From NCBI RefSeq assembly GCF_040412425.1, contig NC_089749.1, positions 9,455,162 to 9,519,161 of the forward strand: 64,000 nt of DNA, in the 5' to 3' direction. Below are positions 50,410 to 63,400 of the stretch, piece by piece. This DNA comes from Macrobrachium rosenbergii (Eukaryota > Arthropoda > Malacostraca > Decapoda > Palaemonidae). Numbering within the stretch: position 1 is the first letter of the stretch; each line of letters opens with the position of its first letter. The notes beneath the pieces are model-generated. The model did not search any database and had not been told where the DNA came from. It saw nothing but the letters and a program-made list of their open reading frames with translations. The position numbers and the translations under genes are program-made.

Positions 50410-50892
50410 AGTTCTTTAAAAATTATGTGAATCAACCATGTCTACTTCCTGTCGTTTGTTTACCCTTATAACTTTACTTCAGCTAACAATCGTTTCCAAC
50501 TTTATTTTGCAAAAAAATAATTTCAAGATTTTTTCACCAGTCTCTGTAGATTCTCTCCACTATCACCAACAAGCGCTGCAGCATCTGTAAACAATTTAAG
50601 GCATTTTCACCAGTTTCTGTAGAATCTCTTCACTATCACCAACAAACACTGCAGCAGCTGTAAGCTTCAACAACCCCTATTCCTTGCAAGACACTTTTAA
50701 TGATCACACATAATTCAAATGGATCTCTCATCACGCCAGCTGTTAAAATATTAAATATATTTAATCTCTTCACCTTTCGTCTCAATTTCAGGAACGACTG
50801 GAGACGGGAAGAAGAAGCTAAGCCCAGAAATGCTGAAACGTCTGAAGGAATGGTGCGGAAAGCGCTTCGATTTTGGCCTGACTTTCGATTAA
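46220..50892 (+). CDS. Cytosolic sulfotransferase (SULT family), 7 exons
   Basis: Transfers sulfonate from PAPS to hydroxyl or amine groups of small molecules (steroids, phenols, xenobiotics). The substrate cannot be told from sequence. Exons are 46,220-46,387, 46,845-46,990, 47,687-47,897, 48,161-48,287, 49,299-49,465, 50,198-50,324 and 50,792-50,892. All have GT/AG introns and phases agree, giving 348 aa, normal for the family. No signal peptide or membrane segment is seen. Motifs are TYPKVGTTW (66-74, PAPS 5'-phosphosulfate loop), KSHLP with catalytic His160, VIRNPADVITSY (179-190, 3'-phosphate site, Arg181 and Ser189), EDMKSD, and RQGTTGDGK (314-322). The last motif has Gly where many SULTs have Trp (GDWK). 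Introns carry microsatellites, a foldback repeat and duplicated splice-site arrays. Confidence 0.93.
47143..47521 (+). mobile_element. Dispersed foldback repeat, copy 5 of 5 (sulfotransferase intron 2)
   Basis: Runs from AAGTTTCTTCGGCGCAATCG to ACAAAGCCGGCACGATAG and TTTTCAGAATACT, with the GAGGCTAGAGGGCTGC/CCCTCTAGCCTCAG hairpin inside. It lies wholly in intron 2. Confidence 0.8.
47585..47675. repeat. (AAT)n(ATT)n next to the exon 3 acceptor
   Basis: An AAT run turns into an ATT run, making a self-complementary tract. It ends about 11 bp before the AG of exon 3. Confidence 0.95.
47925..48110. repeat. Duplicated donor-like units in intron 3
   Basis: A unit of about 90 bp (GATCTTTTGCGGTGAGCCGT, GACAAAGGYATGAAG, TTTTTCCCGGG, GTTTTGGGGTGT, CAAAGGTAWGAAG) is present twice. 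CAAAG|GTA copies resemble the true exon 3 donor GCAAAG|GTATAC. Confidence 0.8.
48458..49298. repeat. 142-bp tandem array ending at the exon 5 acceptor
   Basis: Units end with TCTTTCTATTTCCTCTCCCA, then TCAG and TGKTCTATTGGCCCT. The AG dinucleotides fall at 48,598, 48,731, 48,873, 49,015 and 49,157, and the real one is at 49,298. Spacing is 133, 142, 142, 142 and 141 bp. The last unit's pyrimidine tract and AG form the functional acceptor, and exon 5 begins with the same bases (one mismatch in the first 15). Confidence 0.9.
49601..49684. repeat. (ATT)n microsatellite (intron 5)
   Basis: About 84 bp of pure ATT. Confidence 0.95.
50337..50407. repeat. (CT)n microsatellite 13 bp after the exon 6 donor
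   Basis: About 70 bp of CT beginning 12-13 nt after the intron 6 GT. Confidence 0.95.
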
Positions 50893-50898
50893 AACCAA

Positions 50899-50899
<1 letters not shown>

Positions 50900-50980
<81 letters not shown>
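50900..50980. repeat. (CT)n microsatellite in the presumed 3' UTR
   Basis: About 80 bp of CT starting 8 nt after the sulfotransferase stop codon, so probably transcribed. Confidence 0.95.
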
Positions 50981-50983
<3 letters not shown>

Positions 50984-51229
50984 TTCTGGCGTGCAAATCA
51001 AGCACCAATCCGTGCAAAACCAAGCCGATTGTTTCATGAAGCACAGAGGAAGATGAGAGAGAATTCTACCACAGTCCAAATCAGAATGGTCCTGCAGAAT
51101 ACCAAAAGAAGTCTACATAGAAGCCAAATACATTCTCAGATGGAGAGAGGGAGTAAGGGAGATTTGAGGAGGTTTTCAGAAACTGTTTGTTTTTTACATA
51201 GGAGTTCTTCATCAGACTTTAGTTTTCTA

Positions 51230-52720
51230 ACGAGTCACTTGCTTGGTAAATGGGTAATCCTTTATGATTCAGGTTTTGTATGGTTAATAGATAATCCTTT
51301 ATAATTCAGGTTTTGTATTGTTGAAAGGTAATCCTTTATAACTCAGGCCTTGTATTGTAAATAGGTAATCCTTTATAATTCAGGTTTTGTATTGTAAACA
51401 AATAACCCTTTATAATTCAGGTTCTGTACTGTAAATTGGTGATCCTTTACAATTCAGGTTCTGTATTATCACTGGATAACCTTTATAATTTAGGTTTTGT
51501 ATTGTAAAATGGGTAATCCTTTATAATTTAGGTTTTGTATTGTAAATGGGTGATCCTTTGTGATTCAGGTTTTGTATTGTAAATAGGTAATCCTTTATAA
51601 TTCAGGTTCTGTACTGTAAATTGGTGATCCTTTACAATTCAGGTTCTGTATTATCACTGGGTAACCTTTATAATTTAGGTTTTGTATTGTAAATGGGTAA
51701 TCCTTTATAATTTAGGTTTTGTATTGTAAATGGGTGATCCTTTGTGATTCAGGTTTTGTATTGTAAATAGGTAATCCTTTATAATTCAGGTTCTGTACTG
51801 TAAATTGGTGATCCTTTACAATTCAGGTTCTGTATTATCACTGGGTAACCTTTATAATTTAGGTTTTGTATTGTAAATGGGTAATCCTTTATAATTTAGG
51901 TTTTGTATTGTAAATGGGTGATCCTTTGTGATTCAGGTTTTGTATTGTAAATAGGTAATCCTTTATAATTCAGGTTCTGTACTGTAAATTGGTGATCCTT
52001 TACAATTCAGGTTCTGTATTATCACTGGGTAACCTTTATAATTTAGGTTTTTGTATTGTAAATGGGTAATCCTTTATAATTTAGGTTTTGTATTGTAAAT
52101 GGGTGATCCTTTGTGATTCAGGTTTTGTATTGTAAATAGGTAATCCTTTATAATTCAGGTTCTGTACTGTAAATTGGTGATCCTTTACAATTCAGGTTCT
52201 GTATTATCACTGGGTAACCTTTATAATTTAGGTTTTGTATTGTAAATGGGTAATCCTTTATAATTTAGGTTTTGTATTGTAAATGGGTGATCCTTTGTGA
52301 TTCAGGTTTTGTATTATAAATAGGTAATCCTTTATAATTCAGGTTCTGTACTGTAAATTGGTGATCCTTTACAATTCAGGTTCTGTATTATAACTGGGTA
52401 ACCTTTATAATTTAGGTTAATCCTTTATAATTTAGGTTTTGTATTGTAAATGGGTGATCCTTTGTGATTCAGGTTTTGTATTGTAAATAGGTAATCCTTT
52501 ATAATTCAGGTTCTGTACTGTAAATTGGTGATCCTTTACAATTCAGGTTCTGTATTGTAAATGGGTTATCATTTATAATTTAGGTTTTGTATTGTAAATG
52601 GGTAATCCTTTATAATTCTGGTTCTGTATTGTAAATGGGTAACCCTTTATAATTCAGGTTTTGTATGGTAAACAGGTAATCCTCTATAATTCAGGTTTTG
52701 TTTGGAAGTAGCAAAGCCAT
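51230..52720. repeat. Minisatellite with 184-bp higher-order repeat
   Basis: The basic unit of about 37 bp is close to AATCCTTTATAATTCAGGTT plus TTGTATTGTAAATGGGT. Five distinct unit types form a higher-order unit: the marker ATTATCACTGG recurs at 51,465, 51,650, 51,834, 52,018 and 52,203, with a variant at 52,387, a period of 184-185 bp. It starts about 340 bp after the sulfotransferase stop. Confidence 0.92.
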
Positions 52721-53600
52721 CGTGTGTTTAATGAATCTTCCACTATTCACAAAAGCACTTGCAACTGATGAACTAATTCCCTAATTCACTAATTAATTAT
52801 TAACTTTCTCTTATACTTGACTCACCTTACCTAGTCATCAACATGTCTTCCACAAGGCAAGATTTACCAAGAAGCCAATTCAGTATCGTTATTGCTCGAG
52901 TTTTCGTTGTTCTCTGAACTTTGACCTTGAAAAAAATCAAAGGACAAAGGTCAAGCCACCCTTACTGATCTCTTTTCACCTCAGGAAGCTTCACTATTTC
53001 TTCAAGATTCATTTTCGTTCATCATTCCTCTGGCATTAGAGACAAACTTTCTTCAGACTGTCCATCTTGTTAGATTCTTCACAACAAGGGAAAAATATGG
53101 TTTAATTCAACGGACATATTTCGTAATTAATTTCACCAACATTAAAAAAACAAATACTGACTTCGGTATTTTCTTTGACCTATTGATTGTGCGTTTTTAG
53201 TCTATTTCATTCTTGCAATTATCTCTTAATCAGGTAAACATCCTTTTTTTTTTAATATCTCTTCTCTAAAACCCTTTTCTTTATGCCTATCTACAAGACT
53301 TCTGTATTTGGCCTGTCTATTCCATGCCTTTTTTTAAAATGAATATTTATAGTCACGCACTGTTTGAAATAAGGCTTGGTTTACACATTCCTAAAGCTCT
53401 GCATTCTATTTTCTTTGCTTCAAAATTTGCACCTTCGAAATTTACAGGCGTTTCGAAGAATAATCGTTTTCTTTTTGAATTTCCCTAGTTTCAGCTGACC
53501 TTTCTCTACGTTATTTGATTTACATAACGTTCTGTTATTTGGGTTTTTTCATATATACAAACATTTACGTCTCTTTATTACACAGATGCCAAACATGCAA
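52720..53600. other. No gene recognised
   Basis: AT-rich unique-looking sequence. No supported exon. Confidence 0.5.
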
Positions 53601-54010
53601 AAACTAGACAAAAAACTTTATCAACTGAGGCGCCGTTATATGGGCAAAGCCTCAACTCTGAAAGTAAACCTGAGCAGGAAACGTCAAATTTAAAGAAATG
53701 ATGCAAGAGTGTAACAGTGAAAATCACGGAAAGAGAAAAAAGGACAACATTGTGCTGATTAGCAGAGCTTAATAGAACACTCGAAAGCTATATAACAGAA
53801 AAAATCAAAGGGAGGAGGAAGTTAATACTTATATTGTGAAGAAGTAATTGAAAACTTAGAGCATTTCTTACTTTATTGGGAAACATTCAATTATATCAGG
53901 AACAGATTTAAACAACAGCCAGATTTGGAAGATAAGGATAAACTAATATATAACATCATATTGTTCATTCAAGTGTCTAAAGAGGCTAATGAAAATATGA
54001 AAGATTAGTC
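53600..54010 (+). mobile_element. LINE ORF2 3'-end remnant
   Basis: One frame reads LYCEEVIENLEHFLLYWETF and then NYIRNRFK, ending at TAG near 54,006. This matches the C-terminal zinc-knuckle-like tail of non-LTR retrotransposon ORF2 (C-x-C...E...HFL...C...R), although the last Cys is now Trp. Upstream sequence is broken by stops. The clade cannot be assigned. Confidence 0.5.
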
Positions 54011-54665
54011 AACAACAAATGGCACCAAAGAGAACATAATACCGTACTAAATAAACAAAAACAAAGAGAAATTAAAACTAACAAGGTGCCGTTCCAAAGC
54101 TAACCTCCATTAATACTACTACTACCCCCCTGGTCGCCAAAGCTCGGAAGATCATCCGCCGTATGTAAACAAGTTACAAAACCTGCAACGCCTCGTTACT
54201 TAATCGCTCACCACATGATTCCTCTTATATTCACGTCATGCAAAACGTATTCGTAAAACGAGACGTATGAAATTATACAACTGTAATGTTACGGTAACTT
54301 TCATCTATAACCAAAGCCAACGGTCTTCGCAGTTAAAAATGGTTAGTGATTTAGATTAGATCCAATCAACTTACCTTCTGTTGCTGGTGTTAATCTTAAT
54401 GGGTTCCTAGGATTGTGCAAAACATTTGGTCGTCTGTGGTGCTAATTTAAGGCTTTGGCTCGTTATTGGGTGCTAAGGTTTAGATGGAACATTAATCTGT
54501 GCTTCGTATAGCTTAAGTGTGATGTCATCTAGCCCAGGCTAACCGTGGTAGGCATCGTATATTTACAATATATATATCTATATACATATATACAGTATAT
54601 ATATACATATGTATGTATATTACCCTGGTAGGCCTCATATATATATATCTATATTATACATAAAT
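54010..54665. other. No gene recognised
   Basis: Unique-looking sequence. A short duplication, GTGGTAGGCATCGTATAT/CTGGTAGGCCTCATATAT, lies at 54,545-54,645. Confidence 0.45.
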
Positions 54666-54667
54666 AC

Positions 54668-54779
<112 letters not shown>

Positions 54780-55391
54780 TCACTTTTTTGATAGTTTTTT
54801 GACTGAACAGCATTGAAAAGACTATATGGTACAGTATAGGTAAGATAATTTTAGAAATATGCTCTCTTATGTTTATAAGAGTTTATAATTTTGCGTTCAT
54901 CCCCAAGGGCCTGATACTTAGTATAGCATCCTGCATAGCTTTTCTGTAGATTTGTCCTTATATGTATATATAGGTAAAACTTCAGACTGCTGCTGCCACT
55001 GACTGGAATATTCACTGGCTTATTTTGTGTTTTTTTATATGTTAGGATATTTTGTTTATTTTTACATTCATCCCTAATGTGATGGTGGTGGGAAATGGTG
55101 GTGGGGGTGATGGTGTGGAATTCAGGTATTTGTGGCACACGAGAGTGGTCAGATGTCAACTGAGAGGTTTACTTCCTTACACCTGACCCAGAGGTCTGTA
55201 AATCATTAAATGAAATATAAGTGTGCATTCCTATCATATCCTACCCTAACCTGACTTATGGTAGGGTTGTACCTAAATAGGGGAATTTGTCCCTCCTTGA
55301 CCCCAACCTGTCTTGATCTATCGCACCATAAATCAGAGAAACAATATTTGTTTTACCATGGTTATTTGTTGTCCTCTTTCCTCTCTTGCGA

Positions 55392-55515
55392 CAGTCTTCA
55401 CTGGGTAGTGTTAAAGCTGTCTTACTTTGGGATTTCTTTGGTTGATGCCTTTTCTGCAGACTTCACTGACTAGTGTTAAAGCTGTCTTACTTTGGGATTT
55501 CTTTGGTTGGTGATT
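55392..55515. repeat. 65-bp tandem duplication
   Basis: TTCACTGNNTAGTGTTAAAG, CTGTCTTACTTTGGGATTTC and TTTGGTTG occur twice, 65 bp apart. Confidence 0.85.
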
Positions 55516-57407
55516 GTTTTGTTTTTTATTACCCTTGGCACGCTCATGATGGATGTTGTTTGAAGTAGATGCATAGGTTCTGAACATTCTAGGTTTATTG
55601 GGAAAGATAGTATTGTTGGTGTATGCCCCCCTTTAATGTGGATCCCACACTCTTGGTCTTTTGCAGGGGTTGAGTCAGCAGTCCTGATTTGCTTTGTGCT
55701 GGCTGGTTGTCTTTGCAGTGGAAGTACTAAGGGAAAAAGCACAGGAAGGTCAAGGAGCGTTCACCAGTTTCTTTGGGATGGAACACATCCGTTTGATGCC
55801 ACTGAACCTTTTCGACTTTTTCATCCTGGATGCTCCTACCACTTTTGTTTCTGTTTTCTCATTTTCCCCTGCCTTCCTGGACAAAGGGGCTTTTGTGCAC
55901 GGTTTTCCAGTGCTTGCCCTCTGACTGTAATTGTCATGTGTGCATGCAGGTGTCTCCCCATGTGAGTCTCCTGTGTGTGCTTGTGGTCTGTCACTGCCTG
56001 CTCCTGCTTTTGCCGGCAGTGTCATGTATGTTGATAGGGTCTTTGGAGTACCTGAAGATGATACGGTCAACCCTCGTTATTCTGGGTGATCCTTCATTCT
56101 CTTTGTTTTTGGACTGAGCTTTGGCTAAGGGGTCTATTGCATATCTTTCTGCTGTTCATGCTTAGAAGATCAACCTTCTTGACTGCCCCATCACCTTTGT
56201 GATTCATGTTGAAGAAATCCCTACAGTTCTGGTTTCTGCAAGTGCATGATAGCTCTTCTAGGTCTTTAACTACTTTTGCTTAGGCTATTATTAGGCAAGT
56301 GGTTCAGATCATTCGCAATCTGTTCCGATGTCTTCAGTTTGGGTTCTAAGATTGACTGCTGTCATTCTGGTTGTTATCAATCACTTACGCAGGCTGGTGG
56401 GTCTTTTGCCTCCCCTCAGTAAGAGGATCCCTCACGGTCTGTTGAGGGTTGTTTTTCTACAGAATCCAGACAGGCTGAGTTGAAGAGGTGCTTTTGTGAG
56501 ACTGTTGGGGTCATCTTTGATCACAGTGACTGACCATGGTGCCTTCATCAAACTTGAACTTGTCAGTCAAACAAATTTACGGTAAGCCCCAAAAGTAAGG
56601 TTAACAGAACATTCTAATCTGTGGATCAGGAAGCTCCTTGTTCTCCAGCTGATATAATGAGCTACTTCCCCCATCTCTAAGGTTCTAGCTGAGGTTCTAC
56701 ATGTTGGAGGGCAGTAAAGCTACTCTCTTAAGGCTGACTCGGCAATCTGCATGCTGACAAACGATCTTCCCTTAGAGAGAGTCCAAGCAGAAGGTACCTC
56801 CTTGACTGCAGTAGCGACAGGAATGAGGAATTCAGTTGATGTGGTCTCCTTCCAGGTAGCATCCTGGCCTGACTTATAGTTGAGCATAAGGTAAACCATG
56901 GTCCTTATAAAACAGTTCAATAAATACAGATCTTTTATTTACTGGGAGCACCTTCCTCCCATCTTATCTGATTGGGGATAAGTGAAGAACTTACTGTATG
57001 TGACATGGGTTTTCCCAAAGTAGTTGGAGGTCTCTTCAGACCCATTCACAGTTTCACTCAAGTAGTTACGGTAATCAACATCCTACCATTCCATCCTCAT
57101 TGTGTGATAAGGCATAAGGAACCAAATTAGAGGCTTGCATTGATGAAACAAAAATGATTTTAAATTCTTACCTGTGAAAATTTAGTCTTATGAATAATAA
57201 TGGTGATTTGGTAATAAGTGATGTTTGAAGATTTTTCAAGATGTTGAGGAAGCAATACACTAATTGTAGATACTGAAGTTATGCTAGTATATTTCTCATG
57301 AGTACAGTAGTGTGGTAAAGTAGTTTGATTCTTATTTGAAATGCTGAGTACCCTGCCTTGTTTTTATTACGTAACTTAATATTTTTAACCATTGTGCTTG
57401 TTTTTAG
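55516..57407. other. Unassigned; possible decayed element and 5' region of the FASTKD gene
   Basis: Several medium open frames exist (55,476-56,117, both strands; 56,720-56,920, minus), with balanced codon-like composition but no recognisable domain. An old mobile-element remnant is possible. The last bases (TTGTTTTTAG just before 57,408) form a 3' splice-site-like sequence, so a 5' UTR exon may lie here or further upstream. Confidence 0.35.
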
Positions 57408-60400
57408 ATGCAGAACTTTGGTAGGATACCGAGGTCTTCTGGTTTTCGGGTGTCTGCGAGGAGATTTTCCCAGCTCGGTCATTATTTGAGAACAAAGGGT
57501 CTTCAAGAGCTACAAAGCACGCCCAGCCATTACCAGCTTTCTCGGAGTTTACATTCAGTGTTTCAAGTGAAGTGTAATTTGTGTGGGAAAGTATCAAGTG
57601 TGTTAAAAGCCAGAACCTATGTTTGCCAGACTGGCGAGATTGGAAGTGAAGATGAAGGCATGATGAGTGATGGGGAAATTGATTTTGAAGAAGGTTTACT
57701 GTTAGACAAAGGACAGCTCGAACTTGTCCGGACTAATCTGCATCTTAATTCCAGTGACAGAGTTGTGAAGAGTTTAGCGGAGGCTGCCAGTTTACATGAA
57801 GTATTTTCCATAGTAGAAAACCAAAATGAGCACATAACAGCAACACAAATATGTCAGGCAGTTGTAACCCTGTGGGATTTACAAAAAGTGTATGGGAGGT
57901 TTGGGTGCGATTTTCCCAATTTTAAAAGTGTAAAGTATTCCGACTTCCTTAATGGTATAGTTCAGCATCCAGCTTTTATCAGACTACTTTCTCGTTTAGA
58001 AACTATTGCTGATGACCTAGAAAACGATGCAGTGTCATGTTTACTCTTGTATCTCTTTAGATTGGGAATAGATGACTCTTCAGCAGTGATGCAAAAACTG
58101 CTTTTGTTGTGTACAAGAAATATTGATGACTTCGGTCTTAGAGCATTGTCCAGGTTGAGTGTTTACTTGCGAAATCAAGGCATCAGAGGATACTACTTGC
58201 AGTCAAAGATTGTGAGCCTGGCTGAGAGAAAGTTGAAGACAGTGTCGACCCCTGAAGATCTGAAATTGATTACTATATGTTTAAACAGCACATCAAGGTT
58301 ACTTTCAGAATCTCTTTTCGGTGAATATGAAACCTTGCTGCAGAAATTTGTCATAGAAGGAAAGCTAGATAAGAGTGAACCTAGATTGTTGCTGAAGTTC
58401 CTCAGATTTTTAACTCAGAAAGAATGGGTAAAGAAACCAGATAGCTTGCAGCGACAGGTAATGCTTCATCTGTCGAGTAAGATACACACGATGAATGGAG
58501 TGGAGATAGTAGCGTTGAGTAATTACTTTCAGAATATTATTGAACCGAGGGCGGTGCTTTACAAAATCCGAGAACGTGTCAGGAACTTGATGTCGCTCAG
58601 TCAGCCTTTCCATAAGAAAGCCAGGTTAATGCTGTGCATGGCCCCTTTTACCACCTACGAAGATCGTTCGAGCTTTGAAGAGATCATCGTGGAAAATCTG
58701 GAGGAAGATGACTTATTTGATATGATCCCTGCCATTTTTAAATGCTTGAGAAGTATGAAGACCTCAAATTTTAAGTTATGCAATGCATTTTGGCAGAAGG
58801 CATTAGTTGCTGTGGAAAGAGAAGTGACGAAAATTGAAGGGCAGTTCCTCGGAATGGAAGAGATTATACGCCGGAGAGTTTATCAGCGATACATGTACTT
58901 TAACAACAATCTTGGTGGAACATACAGGCACAATGCTTTAGAAAAGACAATGAAGGATTTATTCGTAGAAGATTTAAGAGGCCAGTGTGGACTGATTCCT
59001 CACAAAGTTGCACGCATGTCATCTTTTCTGATTGGTTATTGTGGCGTAAATGGTATTCCTGAAGACATACTAGATAAAATTTTGTCTAATTCGCAACAGT
59101 TCTCCCTTTTAGATATTATAAATTTATCTAGGGGAATCCAGATAAGCTTAGCTTTCCACCACAAGAATGTTCGAAGGTCTTATACAGAGCAGATTACAAG
59201 CCTCTGTCATGTCCTTAACAGTTGCACCGAGAGACATTTAAAGGTAAGTACTCGCATTTTAGTAAATGCTTATTGTTAACGTCTAATTGCATTTTCCTTG
59301 GAGGGTAGTTAACTGATAAAAAACACACAGTTAATAACACTTGAACTTGTTGTTAGTTATGTTTTGTTGCTGCTCTGCTGTTCATATTACGTTAGTTTTC
59401 AAACATATTCTAGATATATAGATTTACCTATTCACAATCATGTAATCTTTATTATAAGAAGTGGTTGCCTTAAGGACACTATTGACATTCCAGAAAGTGG
59501 AGTCCCTGGGGTTAATTTGTGACCTCACCCGAGCTTTTCTTAATCGAGGGGGATCTTCGAGGACGTTTCTTTTTGACGCGCTAGTGGATGCACACATTCC
59601 ACTCTTGGGAGAGCTTAATTCGCGTGTCATAAGAGACATCTCGAGTAATTTTCAGAGAACGAAATACAGCTCACCAAAGGTAAGTGCTGTACAGGGAACC
59701 CCCCGTATTCGCGGGGGATGCATCCCACACCCCGCTAATAGGTCAAACTGCGAATGCTTAAAACCCCCTCTAAAAACACTTAGAACTGCCCAGTTTGATA
59801 GCTTAAAACCAAGAAAACAGTGTAAAATACCTGAGTATTTTAATAGTTTTATCACAAAAAGTGCATTTATTCATGAAAAACTATATGAAAAATAGAGTAA
59901 TTAGTGAATATTTCAGTAAAATACCGCTGAATGGGCGAATTTTTCCGCGACGATGGCTAGATATGTTCCACAGAGAAACCCGCGAATGCGTGAGTCCGCG
60001 AACCATGAGAACGTGAATACGGGGGGTTTGCTGTACATTGTTTTTGGATCTCTGAATCCAAATAATGTACGAACATTGGTTTATTTGTGCTGAATACCTA
60101 GAGAATTAGTTTATCATATTACTTCAATAGACAAAATAATTCGTGGGGTATTCTCACAAGTGAGTACATCTCAACACTGTGTAAAAAGTACAGTATTTTA
60201 TAACATATCCTGAAATTATACCTTCCCTTTTTTCCACAGATATTTGAAGCAGTGTCAGAGTATGTGATCGAAAACCAAGACTATATGCTGGCAGTAACAG
60301 TTGAAAGATATTTAACATGCATCTATAGCCTTGGTTATCACCCAGAATCTTATGACAGATTTTTTTCAGCTTGTGTTCACATTTTAAATCAGTAAGTTTA

Positions 60401-63400
60401 AGTGTTGCATATTTTTTCTCTGTTATGGTTGAGATTCAGAAAAGTAGTGTATTTGTGCATTAATATTTTGGTGGGAAAAACATATGGTTGCTAATGGATA
60501 AAATTAAGGGTATGGCGTACTGAAATTTACTTTTGAGATGGAATACAACATGTAACCAAGTACAAGTCATGCATTAAAATCAGTATACTATATTGTTATT
60601 GTTAAAGTGGATATTAGTGTTCTTAGTTTTATATGAAAAGTAGATTTCTGTACAACAAACAACCCTCTTATTTTACGTGAGTCCTAAGGCTAGTTCAATG
60701 TGGGTATTCAAGATGTGATTGCCTACTCAAAACAAGAGAAGCCATGATTCAAGTTGGGCAAGGGTTTACACTTACCCTAACCGTTTATTTCCAGCCTCAG
60801 TTAGAACACTAAAAAAAGTTTATTTGAATCTCTGATTATTGAAAATTGGGATGATTTCAATATAAATCAGTACAGTGAGAAATGGGACTCCAATAATGAT
60901 GCATTGTAAAGACTCATTGTACCTACATCAATAAGCTGATTATGTGCGAAGGTAGAACACTTGATGATGTCTGGCTTCTTTACACAAGGTCACCGTACCA
61001 TTTTTACCTTTTCTTTTGTAAGGAATACATTTAGTGGTAATTGCTTATGACTTAAACATAAACTAGCCTGCCATTAGTAATGATTTAAGGGTCACTGATG
61101 CCTGTTAACCCCCCCAAAAAAATCACACACGCAAAAACACTGTAAAACAGAAAACCTAAAGTTATCTAAGCAAAAGTTAGTGTTCTTCCCCAGAAACAAA
61201 CATGAAATAGTCACAACAATCAGGAAAGGAAAGGGATGAAAGAGTGAGGCCAAGAAATTAGGCAATCTTTGAAAATTAGTGTGAAAATGTTTGGTGATTT
61301 CTCTTGAACAGATTAATGTGTCCCATGGGAAGAGTCAGCATTTGTGTACAGGTAATCTCAGAAAGACTGTTTCCTGTGTTTGTAGAAGATGGAGTAAAGC
61401 ATATTTGGTCGTGGCCATTTTGACACATGTTGCTGTAAATATGAATATATTTTCATATTGCACCACTTCAAGAATTTTGTCGTTTTATATTCTCAGAAAA
61501 ACAATTTTATACATTTCAAAATTCAAGTTCAGCTTGTTTTCTGCCACTAACATTAAAGGAAACTTCCCCCCTCTGCCAACACACCAAGAAGCCAGTTCCT
61601 GAAATGTTCTTTTAATCGGGTCAAAATTGCAGGTCTTATGAAGAAAATTTCTAGAGCAAGTGTCCATGATTTTGTTGACCACTAAATTAGACTGATTATA
61701 AGTATACGGTGGGTTTATCTTGAAACACATAAACTTTCCTGAAGATTAAATAACCCCTTAATTTTATTCATAAATGATGTAATATCAATCTGGAAGTACA
61801 TTTTATGTTTTAATTCAGTGAAGCTGAAGGTTTTTAAATTTAAAGGGTTACTTTTATTTTTATATAATGAATTTCCTATCCTTTAAAGTAATCAGAAGTT
61901 GGGTAAACCTGCAATAAAAATTACAGTAAAATCATTTTAAACGGCAAATGCTAGGGTAGCATATAATTGGCACATTTCAGCCTGAGGAGAAAAGATGAGA
62001 AAATATTTCCAAAATTATAGATAGATAACACTTCAGTACAAATATGCATATATACTATTTTAATGTATGTGTTGTTAAAATTTTCAGAGATAGGAGCAGT
62101 CTGTCTGGTTTGAGCATTTTGGAAATGAGCTTGGCACTATGTATGTATGGCTATGTTAACACTGAGATTCTTCAGAGTATCTTCAATATTTCATTTCTCG
62201 ACAAGTTAGACGAAGAAATCTCTGCCTGCTATTCCAAGGTATTGTATGCATTTTTAATGTTTGCTTTGTTGGATAAACCTGAGTTTTATTTTTAAATAAG
62301 GTTTTATTACAAAAATGAAAAATTTGTGGCCTTTTGTAAATGAGGAAGAGACACTGGATTAAGTACTTTTATACTGTATTTAACTCCTTTAGGGTACTTA
62401 TCCATACCGAGTACGTCACACACTTATGGAGTTGAATCGTGCTGTTTGTATCGACCACCCAGAAGAAAAAATTCCGTGGTTTCACGAGAAGTACTGTAGA
62501 GAATTCTTAGAAACAGGTATGTTCGTGCTGCACTGTAACCAAAACAGCACTTTGGTATTCTTTCATGGGACTCAACATTATACAGGCAGTCCCCGGTTTA
62601 ATGACGGGGTTCCGCTCTTTGGCGCCAAGGTCGTAACCCGGTAAATCGCCGTAAGCCGAACATCGCTGAAAATCGTCAAAAATCATAAGAAAACCTTACT
62701 TTTAATGCTCTGCGCATTGAAAACGATGTAAACTGCATTATTATTGAGTTTTACATCAAAAACCTTCAAATTATGATTATTCTGCCATTTTGGGGCCATA
62801 TTTTCTTCCGGCCGGATCGGGCGTATTTAATGCCGGCCGTAACCCGAACATGCGCCGTGAAGCCAGGAAATAATTCTGATGAATATATTTGAAAAAGCCG
62901 CCGTGAACCTCGAACGCCGAAGCCGAACCGCCTGTGAAACCGGGACTGCCTGTAATTGATTTTCCTCTCTAACATATGGTTAATAATTTATGAGACAAGA
63001 TCACCCGCTATAGTTCCTTGAATTAGCCTGCTGTCCCACTGTGAGATGTTTGAATGGTGAGTGGGGAGAATCATCTTACAATTTTCTAAAACTTTCATAT
63101 ATGTGGATTCCATACATCTGCATTATATTTTGATATGTTAGGGTTATTAATCTTATTGCAGATGTAGATGACTGTGAATTCAGTTAGTTTCATCCTGTTA
63201 TCGGTTATATGCGGTTGTTGTCAGTACTATTTTTCATATGACTGTAACATATATGAACCATTTTTTGTTCTAACTTATAATTATAGAGGTAAACTTCGGT
63301 TGGCTTTACTTTAAAAACAAATTCCTTAAATACATATAACCGTAGTTAGGTTAAGTTTTTTTATATGAAATTGATTTTGCTGCAACTACAGATAAAAGCA

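Noticed and set aside
55476..56117. Overlapping open frames on both strands that might be a gag-like protein
   Set aside because: No zinc knuckle, protease or polymerase motif could be identified, so I did not call a retroelement.
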